From: Clytia hemisphaerica
Taxonomy: Eukaryota; Cnidaria; Hydrozoa; Leptothecata; Clytiidae
Direction: 5' to 3'
Length of the DNA stretch: 64,000 nt
NCBI GenBank assembly: GCA_902728285.1
Contig: CACVBU010000953.1
Location: 434,001 to 498,000 of the forward strand
The notes under the pieces are model-generated. The model worked only from the letters and a program-made list of their open reading frames with translations, made no database searches and was not told where the DNA came from. Below, in pieces: positions 23,824-35,900 of the stretch. A program made the translations under genes and the position numbers. The number at the start of each line of letters is the position of its first letter. Positions within the stretch are counted from its first letter, which is position 1.

Positions 23824-25819
23824 CTACCCTGAAAGCTGTTTTCTCAGTGCTGGTTTTCCCTTATCATCAATATTTGTTTTATTGTTCTTCTTAAGTTTAA
23901 TGATCGTAACCCAAGCCTTAATGAAAGCATTAGCTCGAACATTGGTCCATATCTTGAAAACAGCACTCTTCAAATAGTTGGAGAGAGAGTCACTTAAATC
24001 TTTTGTCAAAGAGTCCCATGACATTCTCACAAGACTACTCTTGTCCATTTTCTCAAAAATTAAAGGCCTTAAATCCTCTCCAGCATAATGCACCATCAAA
24101 TTTCTGTTTAGAACAGTACGAATAACATTTTCCAAACGGCGAATGAAAATGTAAAACTCATCATTGATGACATATGCTCCTCCACGGTTGATCTTTTCAG
24201 TCCACGAACGAGTGTATTCTAGGAAAGGGATAACTTTCCCTCCTTGTTCTTGACTCCAGCTATGGAGCACTAGCAACAATGCAGTTTTAGAATCTGATTC
24301 CTTCCTATCTTCAAGCTTTTTCAAAAGTACATATGGGATGTAGCCTGCAACGTATCGCAATATATTCTCCTCCTGGAGTGTAAGTTTCAAACTGAGTGCT
24401 TTTGTTTCAGGCCTGTTTTCAACAAGATTATTCCGATAATTCCAGATCTGTTTGTGAAGCTTGTGCAGGATGTAATGGAGTAAAATTCGAAGTTCTTTGC
24501 TCTCTGGAAAGTCCTTGAATATTTGTCTCCAAAATTTCCATATTGTTTTACTACTGAAAACCTCTTCCAGTTTGAACGTACAGCTTTCAATTTTCGAGGG
24601 GTGGTCTGGTACACACTGGAGCATGAAGATGGTGAATTGTTTGAAATAAATTAAAATAGCGTTGTCATTTTCTTCCAGTTTAGATGTCAAATATTTTATA
24701 AGTTGATGGATGACAGATTCCTTTTTGAGAATAAATATTCTGTCTTTTGCGGCCTCTCTTACAGCATTTTTGAAAAAGCTTAATGTGTGTTCTTGTATAT
24801 TGCTCCTCCATTCTGAAAGGTTCTTGGTTGATTTGGATCCTGAAATAGAAATAAATCATGATTACAGTCAACATGTCATTATAGGATGCAAGTTATTTGA
24901 TTACAATTACAATATATACGATAGTCAATATGAACAGTATCCCTGTGAGTTGGCCAAGTGTCGACATCCCCCATTCAGTTCCTTTCCCTTCTCAAGAGGT
25001 AGGATTTAAGTGATTTGTCTTTAAAGGGATAATCAGATGGTTTGTAATGTTTGGCATGTGGGATTCTTCTATTGTCTTGATCGAGCAAATCTCAAAATAT
25101 TTTTGCCAAACTATTTTCCAAAGTCGAGATATTTAAGTTACAAGTTTTTGGTTGAAAAAAATTGAATTTCAACATAAAAACCGTGTACAGTAACCCATTT
25201 TCAAAAATTTCAAATTTTGATATCTGGAAGCTGGAAAATTGTTACACAAAAAATACTTTGAGGTTTTACACAAAAGGTTTCTCTAATCTAAATATCTCAA
25301 GACATCTGATTATCCCTTTAAATACACAAGTATCAAAAAATTTCTACAGTCCTGAGCAGGCAATCAAAGTAAAACAAACCAGAAAAAACTAAAACCTTTT
25401 GTTATACATAGGTAAAGCTACTCACCACATGATTCTTCGTGATCTATCAAGTACTTCTTAATAACATACTGCTTGCCACAATGTTTACAATATAAATTAG
25501 GTTTTTTCTTTGTTTCTTGTTTGTGTTCAACTATTTCAGTATAGGGTTTGACGATTGCCACATCTGTGTCGCTTGTAAAAACTATACAAATTTCAGAGTT
25601 GGCAGATTCTGACTCAATGTCCATTTCAAGTTCATCTGCCTCCTGGATAATATCTTCACCAACTATTATTGGCTCCACATCAAAATGTATTTCCTCATCT
25701 TCATCAATTTCTACATCTTCATCTAATATCAAATTTTCAATCGACACAAGTTCCTCTGGCAGCTCAGCATCAAAATTTAAATCAAAATCGCTCATTAATT
25801 CATCACTTGCGGACGCCAT
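23824..25819 (-). CDS. Transposon partner protein: acidic start, C2HC finger, YVAGY domain
   Basis: Two exons, 25819-25426 and 24839-23824, with a GT/AG intron and matching phase, give 469 aa. Residues 1-100 are strongly acidic. Residues 111-131 are a C2HC finger (C111, C114, H127, C131; C-x2-C-x12-H-x3-C). Residues about 180-300 are helical and end in ENILRYVAGYIPYVLLKKL (about 290-308); a basic C-terminus follows. Known: a (Y)xAGYxxxKL motif is seen in the C-terminal part of P-type transposases after the catalytic Glu. Gene 1 is short there, so this protein may supply that part as a separate subunit (inference). The ATG at 25819 is chosen over an upstream in-frame start because it fits a Kozak-like context and the promoter-proximal position. 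Not recognised as any named family. Confidence 0.8.
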
Positions 25820-25983
25820 TTTGCTTTTTTGAGTTTGAACTTGAACTCTTGTGTACGTATCGCTAAAAACATAAACAAATGTCCCCGGGCGCTGATTGGT
25901 TGATGAACAATAGGCTATGACGTCAAACGAAGGAAAACCCGAGAACAATAATCATCAAACCTAGTTTCAATACATGAATAGAC
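25820..25983 (-). promoter_or_regulatory. Probable promoter/5' UTR of the partner gene at the right transposon end
   Basis: Only 164 bp separate the inverted repeat from the ATG, so transcription must start here or in the terminal repeat. No clear TATA box is seen. The GCGGACGCCATTTTGC context resembles the ATGGCGGC element near the left end. Confidence 0.4.
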
Positions 25984-26012
25984 CATTTTCCGTCCTCTTT
26001 TCTCAAACCCTG
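25984..26012 (-). repeat. Right terminal inverted repeat, 29 bp
   Basis: Exact reverse complement of 16382-16410, followed by the duplication GCGTCAT at 26013-26019. Confidence 0.9.
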
Positions 26013-26019
26013 GCGTCAT

Positions 26020-27173
26020 CAAAAATTATCAAAAAGCAAAGTTCAGCCAGAAGTAGACCTTAGTCTAGAGCCCAACGCGAGTTCCCCCTTTCAGAGGGGG
26101 AACTTCTCAAAACAATACTTCGTAAGAAAATCTGACATTACAAAGTTACACTGCAATGCAATGGTTTCAAACCCAGGAACGAATGAAATCTTACGTTTTG
26201 TTTTCGAATTACGTAATTGCCCCCGCAGGAGCGTAGCGACGAGGAGGCACTCAGCTTCACGCATATATATTGGACTGGAATCTCGAAGTTTTGTTGTTTG
26301 TGTTGTCGCGCAAGCATCCCCGTAGTTAGTCTGTTCCGTAAATGTTCGGTTTTTTTTTCGGGACGGCATTATTCATATTTTCATATTACGTTATATGCTA
26401 TTACTATTACTAAATATGAAATTTGTCGTTCTTTAAAAATTTGTCGTTCTTTTTGTCGCTTTTTAATAGTTATTTGTCGTTCTTTTTAGATGATCTGGAA
26501 ACGTTAGATGAACAGTCTCAAATGGCAGACTGGTTATGATGATAGATTTCGCTGATGATGAGCTGATTCATTTGACTGGAAAAGGTGTTTTGTATGTCAA
26601 ATTTTGTTTCTTGTCTTTGAAACTGAATACTAAATATTGTAATTTAGTCAAAAGTTCACTTCAGCAATGATTTCAATTCTTTTTCCGGAATCTTTAAAGA
26701 AATTTGCTCAAGTTTTCACAAATGATATTTTTGTTCAAACTGTAATTTATCTTTGTCTGTTATTTTATTAATAACTACCTTTATTGGTTATAAAGCTTCT
26801 TGAGCTTTAAGGACCATCATATAGTCGTAACTCGGGAAGGTCTTTCTTAACTTGGTAAAACAAGATACAAGCAAAGTACAAAAAAGTAGAATGTACACAT
26901 ATGAATCCAAAATTGAATGTCAATCAATGTAAATTTTTTTTGGTCTTCGAAATAGATTTACCTCACTTAGAGTGTTTTCACTGTTTGTTCAGTGTGGTAA
27001 ATCTATTTTAAAAACCTGAAAAATGTTTACGTTCGTTTAACTTTATAGGCGCATATTCAACTTTGACTTTTTCATACAGTTTTGATAGCCTACGTAATAA
27101 CTTACGCTCCAGTGGTTTGGTGAAATAGCTCCGATTCTGGCTTTCCAAGTTAGGAGGGACCTTCCTGAATGCA
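26020..27173. other. No gene recognised
   Basis: Non-coding. A hairpin GTTCCCCCTTTCAGAGGGGGAAC-like palindrome lies at about 26080-26102 and a short repeat of TTTGTCGTTCTTT at 26423-26487. Open frames at 26091-26489 overlap on both strands and have no domain. Confidence 0.5.
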
Positions 27174-27175
27174 TA

Positions 27176-27447
27176 GACCTTTTTTTAAAGAGGCAGCCAT
27201 GTTGAACAATTATGTACTCCAGCATAAAAACAATGATACAGCCATGCCTAATTTTTACAATATGCATGATACAGTATGAAGACATTTGCGAAGACAAGTA
27301 TTTCAACTTTGATTGAAGAGCTTATTTTCGGCGAAGAAAAAAGATTTTGAAAACGTTTTTGCACTAGATGGTGTATGTATGTATGCATGGCTGTGTCATT
27401 GTTTTTATGCTGGAGTACATAATTATTTAACATGGCTGCCTCTTTAA
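27176..27447. mobile_element. Hairpin MITE (AAAGAGGCAGCC family), copy A
   Basis: Long inverted arms contain AAAGAGGCAGCCATGTTGAA and GTACTCCAGCATAAAAACAA. The left side has the family end TAGACCTTTTTTT; the right end has decayed. Related copies are at 45920-46098 and 48492-50295. Confidence 0.75.
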
Positions 27448-27770
27448 GCGTAGGCAAGTGGAGCCCGGGACTTAACTAGGATTGTTTTCTATTTCACCCT
27501 ATTTAAGATGGCGATATTTTGCCTACAATCTAAGATGTCTGCGGCATTATTGGAAAAGGTCTATTGTGAATGATCATGACATATATTGTTGTAAGAAAGA
27601 AACTAGGAGAAAAAAAAACAAACAAGGAGATATGAAATTCAGTGAGATAATGATACCATAATATTTGAATTATGTTTTTGAAAAGCTTTTCCAGCTTTTC
27701 TTTAAATTTAATCAAATCATCAAGCTGCATGAATTCTTCAAGTATTTTGTTAATGGAATATGATTATTTT

Positions 27771-28034
<264 letters not shown>

Positions 28035-28152
28035 ATTATTCCTGAATATTTTTATACTTCAATCTTTAAAGCATTAAAAGCTTTATAAGTGCATGACATG
28101 GCGTTTCAGTGGGGGCATTTAGTGAAAGCTATGACTAGTCTTATCTTACACG

Positions 28153-28493
28153 AGGCCCCCCAGCGGACCCAAATTTCACGCATTCACGCAAAAATTTTCC
28201 GCAATTCACGCATTCACGCAAGTTTTTCTCGAAATTCACGCAAACTCAATTTTTTGGGAAATCGGGGAAATTTTCGGAAAAAATCGGGGAAAATGTCAAA
28301 AATAGAGGTCTTGCACATTTCGCTAAGTTACGTAATTTACGTAATTTCCGCCATTATGGAGTAAAACGTTCGATTTGCATAAAAAAATTTGACAAGTTTT
28401 TCTTCACGCACTCACGCTATTTTTTTTCGATTTTCACGCATTCACGCAACCAAAAAAGCCCATTCACGCATTCACGCAAACCGCTGGGGGGGC
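28153..28493. mobile_element. 341-bp hAT-like MITE with perfect 8-bp TSD
   Basis: Flanked by CTTACACG (28145-28152 and 28494-28501). The inverted ends are GGCCCCCCAGCGG-like. Both subterminal parts repeat TTCACGCATTCACGCA in opposite orientations, probable transposase-binding arrays. Confidence 0.8.
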
Positions 28494-28860
28494 CTTACAC
28501 GTTCGAAAAGTAGACAATGCCAGGGTATTATCTAGCGCTATCAGTAAGCATCAAAAAGCTGATAATACACAGGGAACGAGGTTGTGCCTGAGCTAGTTCA
28601 AACTTTAAAGGCTTATCGCGGGATCTAGAAGAGGAGTTAGAAGCTCGTTGGATAGCTTGTGTAGACCTGACTGAATGACCGAACTGGGCGAACTGGTGCA
28701 CAGTGGTAAAACTTCAAATCAATTTGCTGGAGGAGAGAATAAAGTAAAATAGAACCAAGTTTGGTTCTTGGATCACTCGTTGACCAAAAATGGTCAACAA
28801 AAGGTCAAAATCTCAAAAAGTGGATATTTGTCAATTTTTTTTTTAGTTTTAGGCTTAAGA

Positions 28861-28966
28861 CTAGCCCGGGGTCCACTTAAAGCTTTTTTTATAGACTGGA
28901 TGGCGCGATTAAGTGGCCCGGTAGTATGGTAATATGCACTTTTGCTTATGGCGGGCTGTAAAACAG
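28861..28966 (+). repeat. 105-bp dispersed repeat, copy 2
   Basis: Same orientation as 16131-16235; a few substitutions and small indels separate them. Confidence 0.75.
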
Positions 28967-29568
28967 TTGGACCATGAAACACAATCCAATTCCTACGAGT
29001 TAGACAAAAAATGAAGATTTCTAACTCAACCTGGGCATTACAGGAGGGCTTCATAGCCCATGTTCAATAAAGGATTAAGTAGTTTTCTCATATCATAAGA
29101 CCGCAACGTGCAAAGATTGACGTTTTGATTATCAATCTTGTATTAATTGATAGCGGTTTATAAGCAAAAGCGAGACAACCGGTATTTGTATTGTATGTTT
29201 TAATACTTTTAATCACCATTGGAGGAAAGCTGTACAAAACAATTTCTTACGTGTTTGTATATCTATGTATAGTCTGAGCTGAAAGATTGATCTGAGAAAA
29301 GATTTCTGTTGGTGTTAACAACATGAAAAGAAGTTTGGAAAATGATTTTTCAATGATATTCGTCTCATCGTGAAAAATCAATATTAGTTATTGAAGAAAA
29401 GTGAACATATATATGAAAAGGGTAAATGGAATAGAAAACGAACGAATGAAAAATTCTATGTTATGTTGGCTTTTACCTTTTAAACTCTGTAGTTGTGGCA
29501 GACATATGTAACAGAGACAGAGTTGAATATAAGACAACTTTTTTACGGCTGCAAAAGCTTGATTGGGA
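28967..29568. promoter_or_regulatory. Upstream region of the 501-aa gene
   Basis: Non-coding AT-rich sequence before the single-exon gene. No distinct promoter box could be assigned. Confidence 0.3.
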
Positions 29569-31074
29569 ATGGCGTTTCTTAACGCAGAATCGATGTTCTA
29601 CGCGCATCAAATGAAGAAATATCAGCAAGAGACCCATACCAGGCATCAAAAATTGAACAAGACAGTTGAGAAGAAAACTGAGAACTCGAAGAAAAACGAA
29701 AACGTACAAACTTCAACAGAAACTACAAACATCAATGACAATGATAGTAGTAGCAGAAAGAACAGTAATTTATTACTTGATAAAATTCGAGAGTTGCTTT
29801 CAAAAGGAAACTCGTCACACAAAACAGGGGACTATTCAAACGGACAAGAAAATGAAGATAACAAATTCCAATTCAATCCTCTTATATTAGTAGCCTCATT
29901 TCTTGCATTTCTATCTTCCATATTCAACAAGAAAAAAGACCACCTTGATGAGAGGCATGTACCAGCAATACCTTTTCAACGACACATGTCATTCAACCAA
30001 AAAGTTGCATACATCCTCTCCCAAGACGAGAATTTAAAGTACTATTTACATCTCGAGCAGAATCGATTTCCAACCTTTAAACGTACGTCATCACAGACAA
30101 GTTGCAGCAGTAGTAAAAGCTCACACACGATTGACGAAAAAGAACAGATGGTAGAAAACGAAAGTGAAAGTAAAGCAATCCAACAACATAGACTTGAACG
30201 CCTTGAGCAAGGGTTTTTTAATTATGCATTGGATAGAACTATACATGTAGATCAACAATTGAAGACCAGAACAGGTGGCAAGGAACGTGAAAATTCACTA
30301 ACTCAGGAAGAATCGACATCTCCCAGATTCAACCACGAGCCTTCGTCTATGTTCAGACCGCCTAAGAAAGACGATAGCAAAGACTCTATAGAAGACAATT
30401 TATCTGAGTTGAGAATCAAGGAGCCTGAGATAACAGACTCTAGTGACTCACAGGAGGGATTCTTTACACCGACCAGAGGGAGTCCCTTAAAAGCAATAGA
30501 AACAGAAAACATTGTTGATTCTCCTGTTCAACTCAACCTAGAAGAGGAAGAAGCTTTAGAACAAGCGAGGCAAATCATCCATGCTGTAATGGATGATCAA
30601 GACGAACTAGAAGCGACTGAACAAAAGAGACAAACAACTGAAATTTTATCGGATGAACGAGACAGCGGAAAACAAGTCCCATCCATGTCAAGTGAGGACG
30701 GAAAAACTAATCGTAAAGATAGGGTATTTTCAGATGAAGGAAACCCAGGGTCATCAAAGGCATCTGATGGTCAAAATTATATCATTTTAAATGGAAAAAT
30801 GATCGCTCTTATGAAATCAGTCGAACCAAATGAACGATCAACATCACCTTTCGAAGCAATTTCTTTGGATGTTAGCCAGCATCAAATAATTCCACCTGTC
30901 GATCGATTACGTCATTTACAATCTCCACCAATGGCGAGGTCGTTGTCAAATACATCATCTATGACGTCATCACCCTTCGAGCCAATTTCGGTCAGTGAGA
31001 TTAACGATGACATATCTTCAACATCATCATCATCTTCTTTTGAAGATGTTTCTTTTTTCATGTCCGAAAATTAA
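29569..31074 (+). CDS. Unrecognised single-exon, Ser/Glu-rich protein
   Basis: A 501-aa uninterrupted frame from the ATG at 29569 (an earlier TTG two codons upstream is not a plausible start). Residues 1-90 are polar and basic/coiled. A short hydrophobic segment, LILVASFLAFLSSIF, lies near residues 104-118, followed by KKK. Next comes a conserved-looking block (MSFNQKVAYILSQ, NLKYYLHLEQNRFP) at about 135-165. From about 170 on it is acidic, Ser-rich and probably disordered, ending SSSSFEDVSFFM. The length and lack of transposon features support a host gene. I do not recognise the family. The hydrophobic patch could be a membrane anchor or hairpin. AATAAA occurs 24 bases after the stop. Confidence 0.7.
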   Translation: MAFLNAESMFYAHQMKKYQQETHTRHQKLNKTVEKKTENSKKNENVQTSTETTNINDNDSSSRKNSNLLLDKIRELLSKGNSSHKTGDYSNGQENEDNKFQFNPLILVASFLAFLSSIFNKKKDHLDERHVPAIPFQRHMSFNQKVAYILSQDENLKYYLHLEQNRFPTFKRTSSQTSCSSSKSSHTIDEKEQMVENESESKAIQQHRLERLEQGFFNYALDRTIHVDQQLKTRTGGKERENSLTQEESTSPRFNHEPSSMFRPPKKDDSKDSIEDNLSELRIKEPEITDSSDSQEGFFTPTRGSPLKAIETENIVDSPVQLNLEEEEALEQARQIIHAVMDDQDELEATEQKRQTTEILSDERDSGKQVPSMSSEDGKTNRKDRVFSDEGNPGSSKASDGQNYIILNGKMIALMKSVEPNERSTSPFEAISLDVSQHQIIPPVDRLRHLQSPPMARSLSNTSSMTSSPFEPISVSEINDDISSTSSSSSFEDVSFFMSEN

Positions 31075-31104
31075 AAGACTGATGAGAGGTGTCCGATAAT
31101 AAAT

Positions 31105-32972
31105 CCAGAGCCTTTTTTTCACGTCTGATTGTTTGTAACTTTTAGTTAGGTTTTTTTAAATGAATATGAAAACTTTTCCTTGAAACTCCTTACAAAGGCG
31201 TTAGACACTTATAGCTCTCATAAAAAACGTAAACTACATTTTTGCTCATTTCATCCCTGTGTCAGACCTTGGAACTAATGAAAAGCTTTAACTTCCTCTG
31301 TACTAACATTCTTTTAGTGATAGCAATTGCGTGTGTAAGCAATCATTGATTGACAAGTCTAGTAGTAGACTAGACTTGTACCATAATAAACTAAGTCGTT
31401 GTATTTCGCTACGGCTTACGCTTGCATTATACTGCGTTCACCACAAACCACTCCCCAACGGCAATTTATCTTTTTCATAAGAACTTTAAGCAATATTCCC
31501 GCGTTCCTGTGTCAAGATGCACATACTGCATCCTGAATTTTAGATGTGAGTGATACCTCAGCCTGCTCACAGGAGACCGTAAGCCTGGCAAAAGTCCTAA
31601 TAATAGCAGAAATCAAGCAAATAAAAGTTTCTTATTTGAAGCAGCAGAATTATCGGTATACAGTACTTTGATAGTAATTTGTCAAAAAAAAGAGATAATA
31701 TAAAATTTATCATACTTTACAAAATGAATAGTTGATTAATATCGTCTATAATTATACCTACAATTAATGGCTCTTCTAAAAAAATCTCAGGTTTTTTGAA
31801 ATTAAAGCCTGCCGCACCCTTGTGAGAAATAAACTTTATGCTTTTTTTGCGATCTTTGAAAAAAAAGTTGGCAATTTTGGTCACGCAAGACTAAAACGAA
31901 AATTCAGCATCGCAATGATGAGGTCAACAGTATATAATTTTCTTCTATTTTCTTCTATTGGCAGTCTTTGCATTTGAAATATTTGGTGAGTAGAAAGTTT
32001 GGATGCAAAGAGTTTGGCCTCTATACACGAAAATCAATCAATACTGTTTCTTTATAAGAACAAAACCCGTAAAAGAACATAAGTAGACTTGGTCGACCAA
32101 AATACTAAGAGCAAGTTAAAACATTTTTAGGCACAAAATACTCACGAAATAGTGAAATTAAGAACATTTTAAGAACATATTTAGGCTTAAAACTAAAAAT
32201 GTTAACAACATGCAAAGGCTTAAAAATTAATGGATATTGTTATTAAAAAAAGTGTATTGTTTTTGGAATTTTCGTATGTGCACACCGTGTATTTTTCAAA
32301 AAAGATCCCAGCAAAATTATTTTATAATAAATGTTATGTAAAAAAATTATTCACAGTAATCATAGTAATAAAATTGGCAATTAAAAAATAACTGGGTAGA
32401 AAATCATCATATTTGTCATCATTCTATCTAAAAAATATTTTGCTATATAAAATCTACTCACATGAAGGTATAATGAATATATACAAAGGTAAAAGAAATA
32501 ATAACATAACCTTGCTGAAAGTGAAAAAGTAATAAAAATCAAGTAAAACAATGTTGTACTGAAGGCATAGTTGAACATTCAAGGCCTTTGTAGTTGTTGG
32601 ATGACAATATATCATGAACAGAACATAACTGAACAAGTTACAGAGCTCAGGTCTTCCATGAAGATTCCACACTATTTAAAAACTCTCACATCGACGGTTC
32701 CCACAGATCTACCAATAGCCAGAACCAAAGTGGGACAGCTTGAGACTTAGCCAATAAGCTCCAAAAGAGTCTATTAATTGTTGTCAAAACAAGAGGAACG
32801 CGATTCCAAAAGATTGAACTCACCAAAGAATTTCCGGGTGGATGTTAATCGTATTTCCGGAACCATGCAACAATAATATTTTGATGTTTGAAACTAAAAA
32901 TGGGATCTGTATATGTCCCATTTGGAAAGCGTATAGCTGCACCAGCGTGGAGAATAATATACCTTTAAACTT
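31105..32972. other. Intergenic; no gene recognised
   Basis: AT-rich spacer between the 501-aa gene and the 3' end of the SLC13 gene. The part near 32.5-32.97 kb is probably SLC13 3' UTR. Short minus-strand frames at 32381-32672 show no domain. Confidence 0.5.
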
Positions 32973-35900
32973 TTAATAAAAGAATGTGGAATTTGCAAGA
33001 GTTGAGTTGCCCATAGCAATCGTCGCATTAGGGTAACAAGCATCTTTCATCGATTCACTTGCACGTGCCCACTCAGGAAATGTACCTAAGTCATAATATT
33101 CATATCCCCAAGTATTGATAGACAAAGTGACCAAAAGGATTCCAATGATGTTCATACCGAACCCAGCTTTAGCCTGTAAAGAGAAAAATGCAAGTTGAAT
33201 TTAACAAAGTTCAATGTAGAATTTATTAAGTTCAAAGCACGCTAATTACTGAGGCTAAGCATACCAGGATAATCACGACGACGGACGAAAAATGTAATAG
33301 GCCAGTGAAAATACGAAATTTGGTTGGTTGAAACTCACTAGCTCACTAAATTTTCGTTCGTCGTCGTGATTTTACCGATTTACCTAACTTCACTATTATT
33401 TCTTGCGTATACTCCTTAGCCGTCAAAAATTGGATGCAACTCTTATAATTATTCATGTTTGAAAAAATGTCTCACCATATCAGCGACAGTCAATCTTCCG
33501 GTACCGAAGACAATAGCATTTGGTGGCGTTGCTACGGGTAACATAAATGCAAACGAGGCACATACAGTAGCGGGTACCATCATGTATAACGGATTGACAC
33601 CAATACTTTGACCCTAAAATGATAGTAATCCTAACTCAATAAGTATTCACCCAGAAACCTTTAAAATTTATCAAACCCCTGTCTCAATTTTAATGTGTGG
33701 GCAAAATACCGTATAATTAACCCCCTATAAGTCGAACTTATTAAAAGTATGAGATATTGACGATAGAGAAGATTAAATATTTACAGTAGGCAAAGTGTTC
33801 AGATTGAAATTTAGAAACTAAAGCTGGTGCTATCCAATATTCTTATTAAAGCCTTGGATAAAAGACGCAGATAGTCGAAAATGCCAAGTTCTATCAGCCT
33901 CACTCGAGATTTTCCGATTAAAAATGAGCAATAAAATGAGAACTTGCATGAGTAGCTTAAGAAATGCCAAATTCATTAAAAACGACTTTGAGGCAAAAAA
34001 TCAGAGATTTCAAATCAGAAAATAAAATAAAAAGGAACTTGCCAATGATGCCAGGATGGGTAACAAAATGGTAGCCGTAGCTGTGTTCGAAGTGATTTCA
34101 GTGAGGAATGTTAACATTGTACAAATGATGAAAACGAGTGCAGATTCAGGGATTGATTTTAAACTGCTCAATTGACAACTCAAATAGAGCGATAGACCAG
34201 ATTCCTGAAAAGTGAAAGATAAACACTCATTCAAGATCCAAGATCGACAGCCTAAATCATAAGACCCCAGGGGGAGAGTCGGTAGTAAAATCTGGGCAAA
34301 ATGACAGACGGAAATGTTATGACGGGTACCTTTTCCAATATGTTTAAAATGTAAGGGTAGAAAAATCTAGATATTTTGCCCAAAAATGTTAGAATTTTGA
34401 CCATTTTTTGCACAAAAGGGATTGGAAATTGGGGGGGGGGGATGCACTCTAAGCGTATGATTTCCACCAATTTCCACTGCACTGTAAGGGTGCAATTTTA
34501 AAAGCCAATTTTTTGCTTTCACATACCGTCAGTCCGCAAACCCAATGCCCCCCGGACCAAAACGTCACTAAACCTAATGAGATTAGCCGGTTAGATTTGG
34601 TATAAATTAAAAAAATTCATTACTCTTCAAATATTCAATTTTAATGCTTTTGTGTGGAACATTTAATCTAAATAAGGATAAAAACACCAATATACTACTT
34701 TGATTTAAATCGAATTTACCTTGCAAGCAGTTGCCAGGGCGAATCCTGCTCCAAGTAAGAACAGGACATTCCAGGGGAATTTCTCTGAAACATATTTCCA
34801 TTCTAAAATCGTCTTTGATGGAAGCTTCTCTGTGAAAAATTTCGAAAAAACGAAATGATGAAACGAAAAAAAATCAAAATAATGACGGTTTATTGCTGAA
34901 AAAAGTAGTCGAGTCGAGACCCCCGGCATAAGCCTCCCTCTGGTTTTTAAATTTGAATTCCCTTGCTTTTAGCACCTCCTTATTTTGGGCTATCTATGCG
35001 ACACCAGTAAATTTTCCGTTAAATTTCAGGACAAAGACGAAGCCGATCTTGACCAATCAACAAAGTACTAATGCTTACTCTTTGGACGGCCTTTGGCGAA
35101 AATTTCTGGAGTTTGTGAGGGTAGTTGAAATAGTAAAAATCCAATTATTATTGCCGCTGTGCCATCACTAATGTATCTAAAAAAGAAGTTTATCAAAATT
35201 TAGCGTTAAAGAGTTTTTTGTGTGAAAGATAACGGATGGGTGGAACGAGCCACAGTCTGTTATAATTTCTCCCAGCCTTTACTAACTGACAGAGGACAAC
35301 GGTAAATCAACCGCCCTCAATTTGAAGGTAAAAACATTCCTGTATGAAATCTTTGCCATTGCAAGATGCTAGAATTTAGTGGTAACAGAACACTAAGATT
35401 TTAGCTTAATGACGATTATTAGGTGTGTTCAAAACAAAGATTTGAACCATTATGTTTGCTTTCTTCTAGAAATGATCCAATCTTACGGCTGAAAAGTACG
35501 AAGTGACCTTTCAGCGTTTAGAAGAATAACAGCATAGTTCGGACCCCCCCCTTTCTTAAGGGGGGATGACACCTTCCAAAAAAAATGAAGAAGACTATTT
35601 TCAAGCACTGTTATGAAATTTGGTATTCATGAAAGGAAGTTTTCAGTTAGAGTAATCTGAAGAAAGAAGTTTATCATTTCGCATTCTCTCTTTAAAGATA
35701 TTTAGGATCATTTAGGAAGGGGGGATCAGACCCCTTTCCGCACTATGTAACAAGATTAAGGAGATGGTCTACTTGGTCAACTTACTTTGCTTTGAATAGT
35801 TCTCCCCATCCTGGCATGAATTTTGGTTCACGGAAAAACCAAAGAAGAACCAACATTAAGAAATTGATGAGAACTGTTATTTCAGCGTACCTAGAAATAG

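Larger units (their letters stand above)
16382..26012. mobile_element. Complete two-gene P-superfamily-like transposon with a RAG1-like domain
   Basis: Seen: a 29-bp perfect terminal inverted repeat (16382-16410 and 25984-26012) starting CAGGGTTTGAGAAAAGAG, with GCGTCAT duplicated outside. Between the ends lie two convergent spliced genes without internal stops: a P/THAP9-type transposase with a RAG1-N-terminus-like domain (plus, 17657-22229) and a C2HC-finger protein (minus, 25819-23824). Known: P-superfamily elements have short inverted repeats, often starting CA, and 8-bp duplications. Inferred: the element is autonomous, or recently was, since both frames, all splice borders and both ends look intact. 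Gene 2 starts 165 bp inside the right end, so that end probably holds its promoter. Confidence 0.9.

Noticed and set aside
34039..34043. A GT donor (GCAA|gttcct) for SLC13 exon 11
   Set aside because: It leaves phase 1, which puts exon 12 out of frame. The GC donor four bases upstream restores the family sequence.
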